The notes: a model not told the origin generated them from the letters alone. Positions 25,676-34,510 are shown, counted from the stretch's first letter. The stretch is DNA of 64,000 nt from Pseudomonas moraviensis (GCF_900105805.1 NZ_LT629788.1:5812501-5876500); one strand, 5' to 3'. Numbers and translations: made by a program.

Positions 25676-26569
25676 TTAATTCAGTGGATGCTGGCGCAGG
25701 AAATCGGCGGCAACGGACGACGGGCTTTCATGATCGACATCCACCCGCGCGTTGAGCTGGCGCATGGTTTCGTCATCGAACAGTTCAGCCAGCGGCTTGA
25801 GTTGTTCGGCCAGTTTCGGATTGGCATCCAGCGTGGCCTGACGCACCACGGGAGCTGCGGTGTAGTCGGGGAAGTAATGCTTGTCGTCTTCCAGCAATTT
25901 CAGGCCGAAGGCGTTGAGGCGGCCGTCGGTGGTGTAGACCAGGCCGGCAAACACCTGACCGTTACGCAGCGCGGTGTAGACCAGGCCGGCGTCCATCTGA
26001 CGGATATTCTTGCGGGTCAGGTTCATGTCGTAGAGCTTGACCATGCCATCGAGACCGTCGGAGCGATTGGCGAACTCGGTATCCAGCGCCACCAGATGAT
26101 TGCTCTTGGCTTCCGCACGCAGCACTTCGTTGAGCTGGCTGATGTTGTTGATCTGCGGATATTCCTCAGCCACTTTCTTGGGGAGGGCGAGGGCGTAGGT
26201 GTTGCTGAATTTCGACGGCGTCAGCCAGATCAGGCCTTTTTTCGCGTCGAGTTCTTTGACCCGGGCGTAGGACTGCGCACTGTCGAGTTTTTCCGTGACA
26301 TGGTTGTAGGCCACCAGCGACACGCCGGTGTATTCCCAGAGCAGGTCCAACTGGCCGCTTTCGTGGGCGCTGCGAGCGAGGTTGCTGCCCAGACCGCCGG
26401 TGATCTGCGCGTCGTAACCTTTGCTGCGCAGGTATTGCGCGGTGATTTCGGCGAGCAGGGTCTGCTCGGTAAATACCCGCGCGCCAAGGCGGATAACCGG
26501 TTTTTCGGCGGCTTGCGCCAATCCTGCGAATAGCAGGACGCAGCCTAAGATCAAACTAAGACGTTTCAT
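25676..26569 (-). CDS. Osmoprotectant substrate-binding protein (OpuAC/OsmX-like)
   Basis: 297-residue periplasmic binding protein with a cleavable signal peptide (LSLILGCVLLFAGLAQAA, about 4-21). The OpuAC domain has VIRLGARVFTEQTLLAEI, GLGSNLARSAHESGQLDLLWEYTG and VFAGLVYTTDGRL, typical of betaine/choline-binding members such as OsmX/YehZ. There is no lipobox, so it is a free periplasmic protein. Ligand choice among betaine, choline or choline-O-sulfate cannot be read from the sequence. Confidence 0.92.
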   Translation of the reverse strand: MKRLSLILGCVLLFAGLAQAAEKPVIRLGARVFTEQTLLAEITAQYLRSKGYDAQITGGLGSNLARSAHESGQLDLLWEYTGVSLVAYNHVTEKLDSAQSYARVKELDAKKGLIWLTPSKFSNTYALALPKKVAEEYPQINNISQLNEVLRAEAKSNHLVALDTEFANRSDGLDGMVKLYDMNLTRKNIRQMDAGLVYTALRNGQVFAGLVYTTDGRLNAFGLKLLEDDKHYFPDYTAAPVVRQATLDANPKLAEQLKPLAELFDDETMRQLNARVDVDHESPSSVAADFLRQHPLN

Positions 26570-26590
26570 GAATATTCCTTCGCAAGAGCC

Positions 26591-27307
26591 TTAAGACGGG
26601 CGCAAACCGCGTTCCAGCCAGAGACGGCTGGCGAGGGTGACCACGCCATCGAGCAACAGCGCCAGCAGCGCGGTGCACGCGGCGCCGAGCAGCAGTTGCG
26701 GCTGATTGTTCAGGGCGATGCCGGGGAAAATCAGGCTGCCGAGGCTGTTGGCGCCGATCAGGAACGCCAGCGGCGCGGTGCCGACGTTGATGGCCAGTGC
26801 GACACGCACGCCACCGACGATGATCGGCACGGCGTTGGGCAATTCGACTTTCCACAACACCTGGCGCGGGGTCATGCCGATGCCGACGGCGGCTTCTTTT
26901 AGTGAGCCCTGAACGTTTTTCAGGCCTTCGTAGGTATTGCGCACGATCGGCAACAGCGAGGCGAGGAACAGCGCAAAGATTGCCGGGCCACTGCCGATGC
27001 CGAGGATGCCCAGCGCGATCGCGAGCACGGCCAGCGGTGGCACGGTGTTGCCGATATTGAAGATCTGCATGAAGCGTTCGGCGCGGCCGACCATGGTCGG
27101 GCGGCTGAGGAAGATGCCGGCGGGGATGCCCACGACAAGGGCGGCCAGCATGGACGCGAGGACAAGAATCAGATGAGCTTGCAGGTAAAACAACAAATCG
27201 TCGCGGTAGTGTTCGATCGTGTTGATGCCGATCCAGTGGACCAGCAGGGCCAGGAGCGCGATCACCACCGCACCTCCCATCAGCCCTTTGCCATAGCGGA
27301 TAGCCAC
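26591..27307 (-). CDS. Osmoprotectant ABC transporter permease, first gene of operon
   Basis: 238-residue permease with about six helices and the coupling loop NVQGSLKEAAVGIGMTPRQVLWKVELP. The GTG at 27307 is selected because AGGAG lies 7 bases upstream; the longer ATG-type frame has no ribosome binding site. It is separated from the binding-protein gene by 21 bases. The leader upstream contains small hairpins. Confidence 0.9.
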   Translation of the reverse strand: MAIRYGKGLMGGAVVIALLALLVHWIGINTIEHYRDDLLFYLQAHLILVLASMLAALVVGIPAGIFLSRPTMVGRAERFMQIFNIGNTVPPLAVLAIALGILGIGSGPAIFALFLASLLPIVRNTYEGLKNVQGSLKEAAVGIGMTPRQVLWKVELPNAVPIIVGGVRVALAINVGTAPLAFLIGANSLGSLIFPGIALNNQPQLLLGAACTALLALLLDGVVTLASRLWLERGLRPS

Positions 27308-27730
27308 AGGCGGACTCCTTTTTTTGTAGTCGGCGAGCGCTGCTCCACGTGGCAAGACCATTCCTGGTTGCCGAAGTCAGCGTTCGCGAAAAGTAGCCGT
27401 TTTCCAGCACCGGCCAAGCGGCGTGAAAGCGAGCCATGAGCGCAGCCTCGTCAGGCTAACTTGCTGATTTTTCAGCCCCTGACGAAGATTCGTAACAGGG
27501 GATGGACGTCTCCAGGCTTTAAAAGGTTCCCACGTTAGACACTATTTGGCCACCCTGTCGGAGCTGCCGAAGGCTGCGATCTTTTGACTTTGCTGCTGAA
27601 AACAAGATCAAAAGATCGCCGCCTGCGGCAGCTCCTGCGGGGTTTCGCGCGGCCGAGGGACGGTGGTTCGGCGATCACTTTTTAAGCTATACTCGCCGCC
27701 CTTTTTTGAATCACCGCCAGGCGATTTCCC
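27308..27730. other. Intergenic region between osmoprotectant operon and prfC
   Basis: No gene seen. It holds two adjacent small inverted repeats (CTGA-N4-TCAG at 27464-27475; CCCCTG...CAGGGG at 27476-27501) that would lie in the minus-strand leader of the transporter operon, then a REP pair. A TATACT element at about 27687 may be the -10 of prfC. Confidence 0.5.
27559..27635. repeat. REP pair, ggagctgccgaaggctgcgatc type
   Basis: GGAGCTGCCGAAGGCTGCGA and a partly degenerate inverted copy (GATCGCCGCCTGCGGCAGCT). Better-conserved copies are at 32461-32547 and 56232-56303. Confidence 0.8.
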
Positions 27731-29314
27731 ATGACCCAACAGGCCGCCGAAGTCGCGAAACGCCGCACTTTCGCCATTATTTCCCACCCCGATGCCGGTA
27801 AAACCACGATCACCGAAAAGCTCCTGTTGATGGGCAAGGCGATTGCAGTGGCCGGTACGGTGAAATCCCGTAAATCCGATCGCCATGCGACATCCGACTG
27901 GATGGAGATGGAGAAGCAGCGGGGTATTTCCATTACCACGTCGGTCATGCAGTTCCCCTATCGCGAACACATGATCAACCTGCTCGACACCCCGGGCCAC
28001 GAAGACTTCTCCGAAGACACCTACCGCACCCTGACGGCGGTGGACTCGGCGTTGATGGTTCTCGACGGCGGTAAGGGTGTAGAGCCACGGACCATCGCGC
28101 TGATGGACGTCTGCCGTCTGCGTGACACGCCGATCGTCAGCTTCATCAACAAACTCGACCGCGACATCCGCGACCCGATCGAACTGCTCGACGAAATCGA
28201 AGCCGTTCTGAAGATCAAGGCGGCGCCGATCACCTGGCCGATCGGTTGCTATCGCGACTTCAAAGGCGTGTATCACCTGGCCGATGACTACATCATTGTC
28301 TACACCGCCGGTCACGGTCACGAACGCACCGAAACCAAGATCATCGAAAAACTCGACTCCGACGAAGCGCGCGCGCACCTGGGCGACGAGTACGAGCGCT
28401 TCATCGAACAGCTGGAACTGGTGCAGGGCGCCTGCCACGAATTCAACCAGCAGGAATTCCTCGACGGTCAACTGACCCCGGTGTTTTTCGGTACCGCACT
28501 GGGCAACTTCGGTGTCGACCACGTGCTGGATGCTGTCGTCGATTGGGCGCCGCGCCCGCTGGCCCGGGTGGCCAACGAGCGCACCGTCGAGCCGGTGGAA
28601 GAGAAGTTCTCGGGCTTCATCTTCAAGATCCAGGCGAACATGGACCCGAAACACCGCGACCGCATCGCCTTCATGCGTATCTGCTCCGGCAAGTACGAAA
28701 AAGGCATGAAGATGCGTCATGTGCGTACCGGCAAGGACGTGCGCATCGGCGACGCCCTGACGTTCTTCTCCTCCGAGCGTGAACAGCTCGAAGAAGCCTA
28801 TGCCGGCGACATCATCGGCCTGCACAACCACGGCACCATCCAGATCGGCGACACCTTCAGCGAAGGCGAAGTCCTCGGTTTCACCGGCATCCCGCACTTC
28901 GCCCCGGAACTGTTCCGTCGTGTGCGTCTGCGTGATCCGCTGAAATCCAAGCAATTGCGTCAGGGCCTGCAGCAGTTGGCGGAAGAGGGCGCGACCCAGG
29001 TGTTCTTCCCCGAGCGCAGCAACGACATCATTCTCGGCGCCGTGGGTGTACTGCAGTTCGATGTGGTCGCCAGCCGTTTGAAAGAGGAATACAAAGTCGA
29101 GTGTTCATATGAGCCGATCACCGTGTATTCCGCGCGCTGGATCGAGTGCGACGACAAGAAGAAGCTCGAGGAATTTTCCAACAAGGCGGTGGAGAACCTC
29201 GCGCTGGATGGCGGTGGTCATCTGACCTATCTGGCGCCGACGCGGGTGAATCTGGCGTTGATGGAAGAGCGCTGGCCGGATGTGAAATTCCGCGCGACGC
29301 GTGAGCATCATTAA
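27731..29314 (+). CDS. prfC: Peptide chain release factor 3
   Basis: 527-residue translational GTPase that recycles RF1/RF2 after termination. G-domain motifs are intact: SHPDAGKTTITEKLL (G1), the RGISITTSVM switch region, LLDTPGHEDFSEDTYRTLTAVD (G3) and FINKLDRD (G4). Elongation-factor-like domains II and III follow. The length equals E. coli RF3 within a few residues. It is monocistronic, with its own terminator. Confidence 0.97.
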   Translation: MTQQAAEVAKRRTFAIISHPDAGKTTITEKLLLMGKAIAVAGTVKSRKSDRHATSDWMEMEKQRGISITTSVMQFPYREHMINLLDTPGHEDFSEDTYRTLTAVDSALMVLDGGKGVEPRTIALMDVCRLRDTPIVSFINKLDRDIRDPIELLDEIEAVLKIKAAPITWPIGCYRDFKGVYHLADDYIIVYTAGHGHERTETKIIEKLDSDEARAHLGDEYERFIEQLELVQGACHEFNQQEFLDGQLTPVFFGTALGNFGVDHVLDAVVDWAPRPLARVANERTVEPVEEKFSGFIFKIQANMDPKHRDRIAFMRICSGKYEKGMKMRHVRTGKDVRIGDALTFFSSEREQLEEAYAGDIIGLHNHGTIQIGDTFSEGEVLGFTGIPHFAPELFRRVRLRDPLKSKQLRQGLQQLAEEGATQVFFPERSNDIILGAVGVLQFDVVASRLKEEYKVECSYEPITVYSARWIECDDKKKLEEFSNKAVENLALDGGGHLTYLAPTRVNLALMEERWPDVKFRATREHH

Positions 29315-29334
29315 GCGCTGAGCTGGCTTGATCG

Positions 29335-29368
29335 AAAGCCCCCTAGGTGAATGCCTTGGGGGCTTTTT
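29335..29368 (+). terminator. Rho-independent terminator of prfC
   Basis: AAAGCCCCCTAGG-tgaatg-CCTTGGGGGCTTTTTG: strong stem with T run, 21 bases after the prfC stop. Confidence 0.93.
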
Positions 29369-29532
29369 GTTGCCTGCTGTTTTTGGCGGCTTGTCCCGCT
29401 ACCTCAGAGAGTGGCTATTCATCGGTGTATCAAAGAGGAACTGTCGCCTTTAAGTTGGCATGGAAACAAAAAATAAAGCAGCCAAATGGACATTCAACCT
29501 AGTGCCTTTTGCATGTTTCAAATGAGATGTCA

Positions 29533-29550
29533 ACTGTCAGGTCTTACAGT
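29533..29550. promoter_or_regulatory. lux-box-like palindrome upstream of orphan gene 29620-30090
   Basis: ACTGTCAGGTCTTACAGT, an 18-bp near-perfect palindrome that fits the LuxR-type CT-N12-AG consensus. It ends 69 bases before the ATG, with TATAAG 22 bases downstream as a possible -10. The same element, one arm perfect, occurs at 60059-60076 upstream of another orphan gene. Confidence 0.6.
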
Positions 29551-29619
29551 GGCTCCAATACGGTATAGCGATTATAAGCATCAAGGGGTATAGCCCCTGA
29601 AACTACTCGGAGAAACACC

Positions 29620-30090
29620 ATGAAAGTCACTGCGTCTACCATTAATGAACTCCCTCCGCATCGTAAACCAATTGGTCAGATGGAATTCTCGATCGATGGA
29701 GTTGTATACAATCCAGTAGTGGGCGCGGGCTGGTTTGTAATCGACCCTAATGGTCGAGGCCAGGTGGGAGGAGTCATTCGAAATGATGATTCTGTTTTTT
29801 TTGAGTTCGCCGATATTGAACAAAGCCAAAGTGTCGAGGGGGCTTTTGGTACAGATCGAAAATTCCACGCGTTTTTCAATCCTCATGATCCTTTGGAGAC
29901 ATGGGAAGCGGCGTCGGGCAATTATAAAGGCTTGATCAATTTGGAAGAGCGTGTAGTTCAAATGGACTTTGAATTTATTGCAAAGGCCGCGAATTCTGAC
30001 CGGCAAAGCAAAATAACAGCATCGATGAAATTCAGGTTCGACGGGCCCGAGAACAAATCATTCGAGCGAGATTTTCGTCGTAAGAACTAA
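29620..30090 (+). CDS. Hypothetical protein, 156 aa, behind lux-box-like element
   Basis: I do not recognise this protein. It is 156 residues, without signal peptide or membrane helix. Alternating hydrophobic and polar stretches (MEFSIDGVVYNPVVGAGWFVID, VVQMDFEFIAKA, KITASMKFRFDG) suggest a beta-sandwich or barrel. The C-terminus is basic (SFERDFRRKN). The gene is visibly AT-richer than its neighbours, with codons such as aat, ata and gtt, which suggests later acquisition. ATG 29620 follows CGGAGAA. It is flanked by its own probable terminator. The lux-box-like palindrome upstream suggests density-dependent control (inference). Confidence 0.75.
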   Translation: MKVTASTINELPPHRKPIGQMEFSIDGVVYNPVVGAGWFVIDPNGRGQVGGVIRNDDSVFFEFADIEQSQSVEGAFGTDRKFHAFFNPHDPLETWEAASGNYKGLINLEERVVQMDFEFIAKAANSDRQSKITASMKFRFDGPENKSFERDFRRKN

Positions 30091-30118
30091 TCAATGAAAG
30101 AATTTCCTCGGTTTTATG

Positions 30119-30146
30119 CCTGCGGCTTAATGTAGTCAGCCGCAGG
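30119..30146 (+). terminator. Probable terminator of the orphan gene
   Basis: CCTGCGGCT...AGCCGCAGG hairpin (9-bp stem) followed by TTTATAT, 28 bases after the stop codon. Confidence 0.6.
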
Positions 30147-30261
30147 TTTATATGAGTGCATCAACGTTGGGTATTTACCGTTAACAATGAATACGCCTGG
30201 ACCCGCTCGCAGTTTTTTTCAATCCGCCGGTTTTCTGCTGTTTGCTTGATTAAACTTGTTC

Positions 30262-30432
30262 TCGCTGCGTTTAGCTGCGCCAGATTGTCTCAGCACTCCC
30301 ACGCCCGGATCAATCCCTCCGCTCAGCGTTCCGACGTCGCCGGCGGATCAAGATCAAGAGCAGGCGAGCTGACACTCGGCCTATTGAGTGGAGAAAAGCG
30401 TGGGTGTTCGGCTTTTGATTTGCATTGTTGCT
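30262..30432. repeat. Dispersed intergenic repeat, copy 1
   Basis: Closely matches 45510-45675, including the shared blocks GGATCAATCCCTCCG, GGATCAAGATCAAGAGCAGG and GACACTCGGCCTATTGAGTG. Non-coding in all frames as far as I can judge. It runs directly into a CCCTCACCC repeat in both places. Confidence 0.8.
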
Positions 30433-30586
30433 GCCCCTCACCCCAGCCCTCTCCCGAGGGAGAGGGAGCCGATTTTTGGATTTTTCAAAAGCTGTGTTCG
30501 ACGCGGTATCGCACGTCGGCGTACCTCGCCCATACGCCTCGGTCAGTCCCCTCTCCCTCCGGGAGAGGGCTAGGGTGAGGGGCTTT
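30433..30586. repeat. CCCTCACCC/CTCTCCC palindromic repeat pair
   Basis: A left unit CCCTCACCCCAGCCCTCTCC and inverted right unit CTCCGGGAGAGGGCTAGGGT, about 100 bases apart. No gene was seen from 30147 to 30764. Confidence 0.85.
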
Positions 30587-30764
30587 TAATCTTCAGCGCC
30601 GCGTGAAAAACGGAGTTGCATCCAGGTCAGGTGATTTCTCTGTAAGGCATTTTCCTTCAGCGTCGTAGCCCTACTCTGCTTTTACTTTGCCTGACCCCAC
30701 CCCCACGACATTCCAATCCAACCCGTCTACTGTTCAGCGAACCCTCGCCCACAGCGGACGTTAC

Positions 30765-31946
30765 ATGCTCAAAGGACTGACTCATCTGTTGCACCCCAAC
30801 GGCTATTTCGCCCCCATGGCGTGGGTCCTCGCAGCGCTTTTGTTCATCAATCGCCTCAGCGCCATGGTCAAGCTGTTCATGGCGTTGTACCTGCGTCAGG
30901 AACTGGGGTTGGCGATTGAAACCGTCGGCTGGTTGCTCTCGGCGTATGGCGCGGGGTTGTTGGTTGGTTCGATGCTTGGCGGTTGGCTCAGTGATCACGT
31001 GCGCACGGCGCGGCTGACGGCGGCGCTGTTTTTCGTTTCGGTGTGGGTGCTGATGCTGTTGGGGCTGGTGACGCAGGTGCCGTGGCTGGCCGGTTTGTTG
31101 CTGCTCAGCGGAGTCATCGACGGGGCGATTCGCACGTTGCACCAGCGGCTGATCATGGAATATTGCGAAGTTGCGCAGCGCTCGCGGGCGCAAGCATTGA
31201 GTCGGGTGGCGCGCAATCTGGGCATGGCGGCTGCCGGGGTGGCGGGTGGGGTGTTGGCGCAGGCGGATTTTCGTTGGGTATTTTTCGGCAGTGCGGCGAT
31301 GACCATGCTGGCGCTGCTGTGGTTCGTGCGCACGACGTGGCGGCGGCCGGTGCTGGTGCTTGAAGACGAATCCGCCGATGGCTCGAACGTGCCGCTTCGC
31401 GACAAGCCGTTCCTCTGGCTGCTGGCGGCGACGGCCGTGCTCGGCATTGCGTTCGACACGGTCTACAGCACGCTGGGCAATTATCTGCGTGACTACTACC
31501 ACCTGAGCACAGAGGCGATCGGTTGGCAGTTCGGGCTCAATGCGCTGTTGGTGATCGCGCTGCAGATCCCGCTGTCGCACTCGGTCGAACGCTGGGGCTC
31601 ACGTTGGCAGATGCTTGTCGGCAGCGTGCTGTTGGCCTGTGGGCTGGGCATGTTGCCGTTCGGTTCCGGGTTGGCTTTTGTCTGTCTGTCGACACTGATA
31701 TGGACCTTGGGCGAGGCCTTGTTCATGCCGCCGTTGAATGTACTGGCGATGCAGTTTGCGCAGAGCGGCAAAAGCGGTCAGTACTTCGGCTTGTTCTTTA
31801 TGAGCTGGAGTGCCAGCGCGCTATTGTCACCGGTGCTCAGCGGTCAGCTCTACGGCCAGTTTGGCGGGCACAGCGTGTGGCTGATGAGTGCGCTGCTGGT
31901 GCTGTTCTCCATTCCACTGACTTGGCAGGCCACGCGAGCCACTTAG
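30765..31946 (+). CDS. MFS transporter
   Basis: 393-residue major facilitator carrier with about twelve hydrophobic helices. The helix 2-3 loop motif is GGWLSDHVRTARLTAA, and a central loop (about residues 195-220, LEDESADGSNVPLRDKP) separates two halves. ATG 30765 begins MLKGLTHLLHPNGYFAPM; an in-frame ATG at 30687 would add a hydrophilic, Pro/Thr-rich tail unlike carriers. No substrate can be assigned; the nearest general type is drug or metabolite exporters. Likely monocistronic, since repeats lie upstream and 159 bases separate it from the next gene. Confidence 0.88.
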   Translation: MLKGLTHLLHPNGYFAPMAWVLAALLFINRLSAMVKLFMALYLRQELGLAIETVGWLLSAYGAGLLVGSMLGGWLSDHVRTARLTAALFFVSVWVLMLLGLVTQVPWLAGLLLLSGVIDGAIRTLHQRLIMEYCEVAQRSRAQALSRVARNLGMAAAGVAGGVLAQADFRWVFFGSAAMTMLALLWFVRTTWRRPVLVLEDESADGSNVPLRDKPFLWLLAATAVLGIAFDTVYSTLGNYLRDYYHLSTEAIGWQFGLNALLVIALQIPLSHSVERWGSRWQMLVGSVLLACGLGMLPFGSGLAFVCLSTLIWTLGEALFMPPLNVLAMQFAQSGKSGQYFGLFFMSWSASALLSPVLSGQLYGQFGGHSVWLMSALLVLFSIPLTWQATRAT

Positions 31947-32105
31947 CTGCATCGGTTATTACTGTTATTCGAAAGCAATCTGTGACTCCAGGGCATTTCT
32001 GTCCGCGTCGCCGCGTCCTAAGTGGTGAGCCGGGCGGATCGCGACTAGATTTCACACTAAGCCAGCCCGGCAAGCATGTCTTAGCGCAACAGGATGGAGT
32101 CGGCC

Positions 32106-32369
32106 ATGAAAAGCAGATTGCTACGGATTTTGATGTTGTTGAAAGTGATGGTGATGCTGTCCCTCGGCACTGCAACGGCCTGGGCCGAGTGCGAGGATCA
32201 CGATTCACAGGCGTTCAACGGCCAGGTCGGGCATAGCGGGCTGATGCTCGCCAAGTCCGAGGCGGAGCCGGGGGATATGAATCAGGGCGGCAGCGCCGAT
32301 GATGACGACTCGACCACGGACGAGCCGGACACCGATGACCCGGATGATGAAGGCGATAGCCAGACGTAA
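32106..32369 (+). CDS. Small secreted acidic hypothetical protein
   Basis: 87 residues. A signal peptide at 1-27 (LLRILMLLKVMVMLSLGTATAWAE) precedes a mature part of about 60 residues whose last 25 are almost all Asp, Glu, Thr, Ser and Pro (SADDDDSTTDEPDTDDPDD). ATG 32106 has GGAG 6 bases upstream; an ATG 12 bases earlier is possible. The acidic tail could bind Ca2+ or be disordered, but no family is recognised. A strong terminator follows. Confidence 0.65.
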   Translation: MKSRLLRILMLLKVMVMLSLGTATAWAECEDHDSQAFNGQVGHSGLMLAKSEAEPGDMNQGGSADDDDSTTDEPDTDDPDDEGDSQT

Positions 32370-32385
32370 TTCACCGGGCAAAGAA

Positions 32386-32432
32386 AAACCCCTTCTGCCT
32401 CGATTGATGCGCAATCGAGGTGGAAGGGGTTT
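32386..32432. terminator. Bidirectional terminator between convergent genes
   Basis: AAACCCCTTC-tg-CCTCGATT-loop-AATCGAGG-tg-GAAGGGGTTT. The minus strand continues TTTTTCTTT, the plus strand TTTGGTT. It serves the small acidic protein gene and dppF. Confidence 0.88.
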
Positions 32433-32460
32433 GGTTAACTCTGGTTCGACGCAAATCCCC

Positions 32461-32547
32461 TGTAGGAGCTGCGGAACGCTGCGATCTTTTGATCTTGATT
32501 CTGAAAATCAAAAGACCGCAGCCTCGTTGCACTCGTCAGCTCCTACA
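32461..32547. repeat. REP pair, ggagctgcngaangctgcgatc type
   Basis: TGTAGGAGCTGCGGAACGCT and an inverted arm ending CAGCTCCTACA, with TGATCTT/AAAATCAAAAGA inside. It lies 14 bases past the dppF stop. Confidence 0.85.
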
Positions 32548-32561
32548 GGTTTTGCTGTGGC

Positions 32562-33542
32562 TTACGCCGCGCCGTCGAGGAACTGCTCGGCGTAGTGGCA
32601 AGCCACCTGCCGGTTATCCAGTTCACGCAACAGCGGTTCTTCCGTGCTGCAACGCTCGGTCGCGTACGGGCAGCGCTTGTGGAACGCGCAACCCGGTGGC
32701 GGGTTCAGCGGGTTGGGCAGTTCGCCGACGATCTTGATTTTCGGCTTGTGCGGATCCGGGTGAATGGTCGGGGTCGCCGACAGCAGCGCCTGGGTGTACG
32801 GGTGCAGCGGGCGCTCGTAGATGTCGTTCTTCGGACCCAGTTCAACCGGGCGACCCAGATACATCACCATCACATCATCGGCCACGTGCTGCACCACCGC
32901 GAGGTTGTGCGAGATGAACACGTAGGCAGTGTTGAACTCCTGCTGCAGGTCCATGAACAGGTTGAGCACCTGGGCCTGAATCGACACGTCCAGCGCCGAA
33001 GTCGGTTCGTCTGCCACCAGCACTTTCGGCTGCAGCATCATGGCCCGGGCGAGGGCGATACGCTGACGCTGACCACCGGAGAACATGTGCGGATAGCGCT
33101 GGTAATGCTCGGGACGCAAGCCGACCTGCTTCATCATCGCCTGGACTTTCTCGCGACGCTCAGTGGCCGACAGTTTGGTGTTGATCAGCAGCGGTTCGGC
33201 CAGTTGATCACCGATTTTCTGCCGTGGGTTCAACGACGCATACGGGCTCTGGAACACCATCTGCACGTCTTTGCGCAGTTGCTTGCGCTCGGCCTTGTCG
33301 GCGCCGGCAACTTCCTGGCCGGCGATCTGCAGCGAGCCCGACGATGGCTCTTCAATCAGCGTCAGGGCGCGGGCGAGGGTGGATTTGCCGCAGCCCGATT
33401 CACCCACCACGGCGAGGGTCTTGCCGGCTTCCAGTTCGAACGACACGCCGTTGAGCGCGCGCACGGTGGCGTGGCCCTTGAACAGGCCACGGGAGACTTC
33501 ATAGTGACGGGTCAGGTCGCGGGCGGTAAGTACGACGGCCAT
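32562..33542 (-). CDS. dppF: Dipeptide ABC transporter ATPase DppF
   Basis: 326-residue ATPase of the oligopeptide/dipeptide family. Walker A GESGCGKST, Q-loop MVFQSPYASLNPRQ, signature FSGGQRQRIALARAM, Walker B VLVADEPTSALD and H-loop ISHN are present. The C-terminal oligo_HPY extension has GCAFHKRCPYATERC, the cysteine-rich segment of these ATPases. ATG 33542 overlaps the dppD stop by one base. Last gene of the dpp operon. Confidence 0.95.
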   Translation of the reverse strand: MAVVLTARDLTRHYEVSRGLFKGHATVRALNGVSFELEAGKTLAVVGESGCGKSTLARALTLIEEPSSGSLQIAGQEVAGADKAERKQLRKDVQMVFQSPYASLNPRQKIGDQLAEPLLINTKLSATERREKVQAMMKQVGLRPEHYQRYPHMFSGGQRQRIALARAMMLQPKVLVADEPTSALDVSIQAQVLNLFMDLQQEFNTAYVFISHNLAVVQHVADDVMVMYLGRPVELGPKNDIYERPLHPYTQALLSATPTIHPDPHKPKIKIVGELPNPLNPPPGCAFHKRCPYATERCSTEEPLLRELDNRQVACHYAEQFLDGAA

Positions 33543-34510
33543 TACGCCACCTCCTGGTTCAGCGGGTAGAAGCAGCGGGCGAGGCTGTTGGCTTTCGGAT
33601 CGAGGCCCGGACGCTGGGTGCGGCAATTGTCCTGCACGTACGGGCAGCGCGGCGACAGCAGGCAACCCTGCGGACGGTCGTAGCGGCCCGGGACGATGCC
33701 CGGCAGGGTCGACAGACGCGAGGCGCCGAGGCTGTGCTCGGGAATCGCCTTGAGCAATGCTTCGCTGTACGGGTGCGCCGGAATGTCGAACAGTTGCGGC
33801 ACCTGGCCGACTTCAACGGCCTGGCCGGCGTACATCACGCAGACGCGCTGAGCGGTTTCGGCAACGACGGCGAGGTCGTGGGTGATCAGCACCAGGCCCA
33901 TGTTCTGCTCTTTCTGCAACGCCAGCAGCAGATCCATGATCTGCGCCTGAATCGTCACATCGAGGGCCGTGGTCGGTTCGTCGGCGATCAGCAGTTTCGG
34001 CTCGCCGGCGATCGCCATGGCGATCGCAACACGCTGGCTCATACCGCCAGACAGTTGATGCGGGTAGGCGTCCATACGGCTGGCGGCGCCCGGGATTTCA
34101 ACTTTTTCCAGCAGTTCGATGGCACGCTTGCGCGCTTGCTTGCCGGACATTTTCAGGTGCAGGCGCAGCACTTCTTCGATCTGGAAACCGACGGTGTAGC
34201 TCGGGTTCAGCGCGGTCATCGGGTCCTGGAAAACCATCGACAGGTCTTTGCCGACGATCTGCCGACGCTGACGATTGCTCAGTTTGAGCATGTCCTTGCC
34301 GTCGAAGCTGAGTGAGTCGGCGGTGACGATGCCGGGATGCTCGATCAGACCCATCAGCGCCATCATGGTCACGGATTTACCCGAACCCGACTCGCCAACG
34401 ATGGCCAGTACTTCGCCTTTGTCGACTTTCAGGTCGAGGCCGTCGACCACCGGCGTGGCGGTCTTGTCGCCGAAGCGGACGTTGAGATTCTTGATTTCTA
34501 GCAGTGACAT
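33542..34510 (-). CDS. dppD: Dipeptide ABC transporter ATPase DppD
   Basis: 322-residue partner ATPase of DppF. Walker A GESGSGKSV, MVFQDPMTALNPSYTVG, signature LSGGMSQRVAIAMAI, Walker B LLIADEPTTALD and H-loop ITHDLAVV. The oligo_HPY C-terminus carries GCLLSPRCPYVQDNCR. ATG 34510 (MSLLEIKNLNVRF) has GGAG upstream. Ten bases follow the dppC stop; one base overlaps dppF. Confidence 0.95.
   Translation of the reverse strand: MSLLEIKNLNVRFGDKTATPVVDGLDLKVDKGEVLAIVGESGSGKSVTMMALMGLIEHPGIVTADSLSFDGKDMLKLSNRQRRQIVGKDLSMVFQDPMTALNPSYTVGFQIEEVLRLHLKMSGKQARKRAIELLEKVEIPGAASRMDAYPHQLSGGMSQRVAIAMAIAGEPKLLIADEPTTALDVTIQAQIMDLLLALQKEQNMGLVLITHDLAVVAETAQRVCVMYAGQAVEVGQVPQLFDIPAHPYSEALLKAIPEHSLGASRLSTLPGIVPGRYDRPQGCLLSPRCPYVQDNCRTQRPGLDPKANSLARCFYPLNQEVA

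Noticed and set aside
29581..30006. 141-codon frame antisense to the orphan gene at 29620
   Set aside because: The plus frame has a ribosome binding site, terminator and promoter-like palindrome; the minus frame has none of these.
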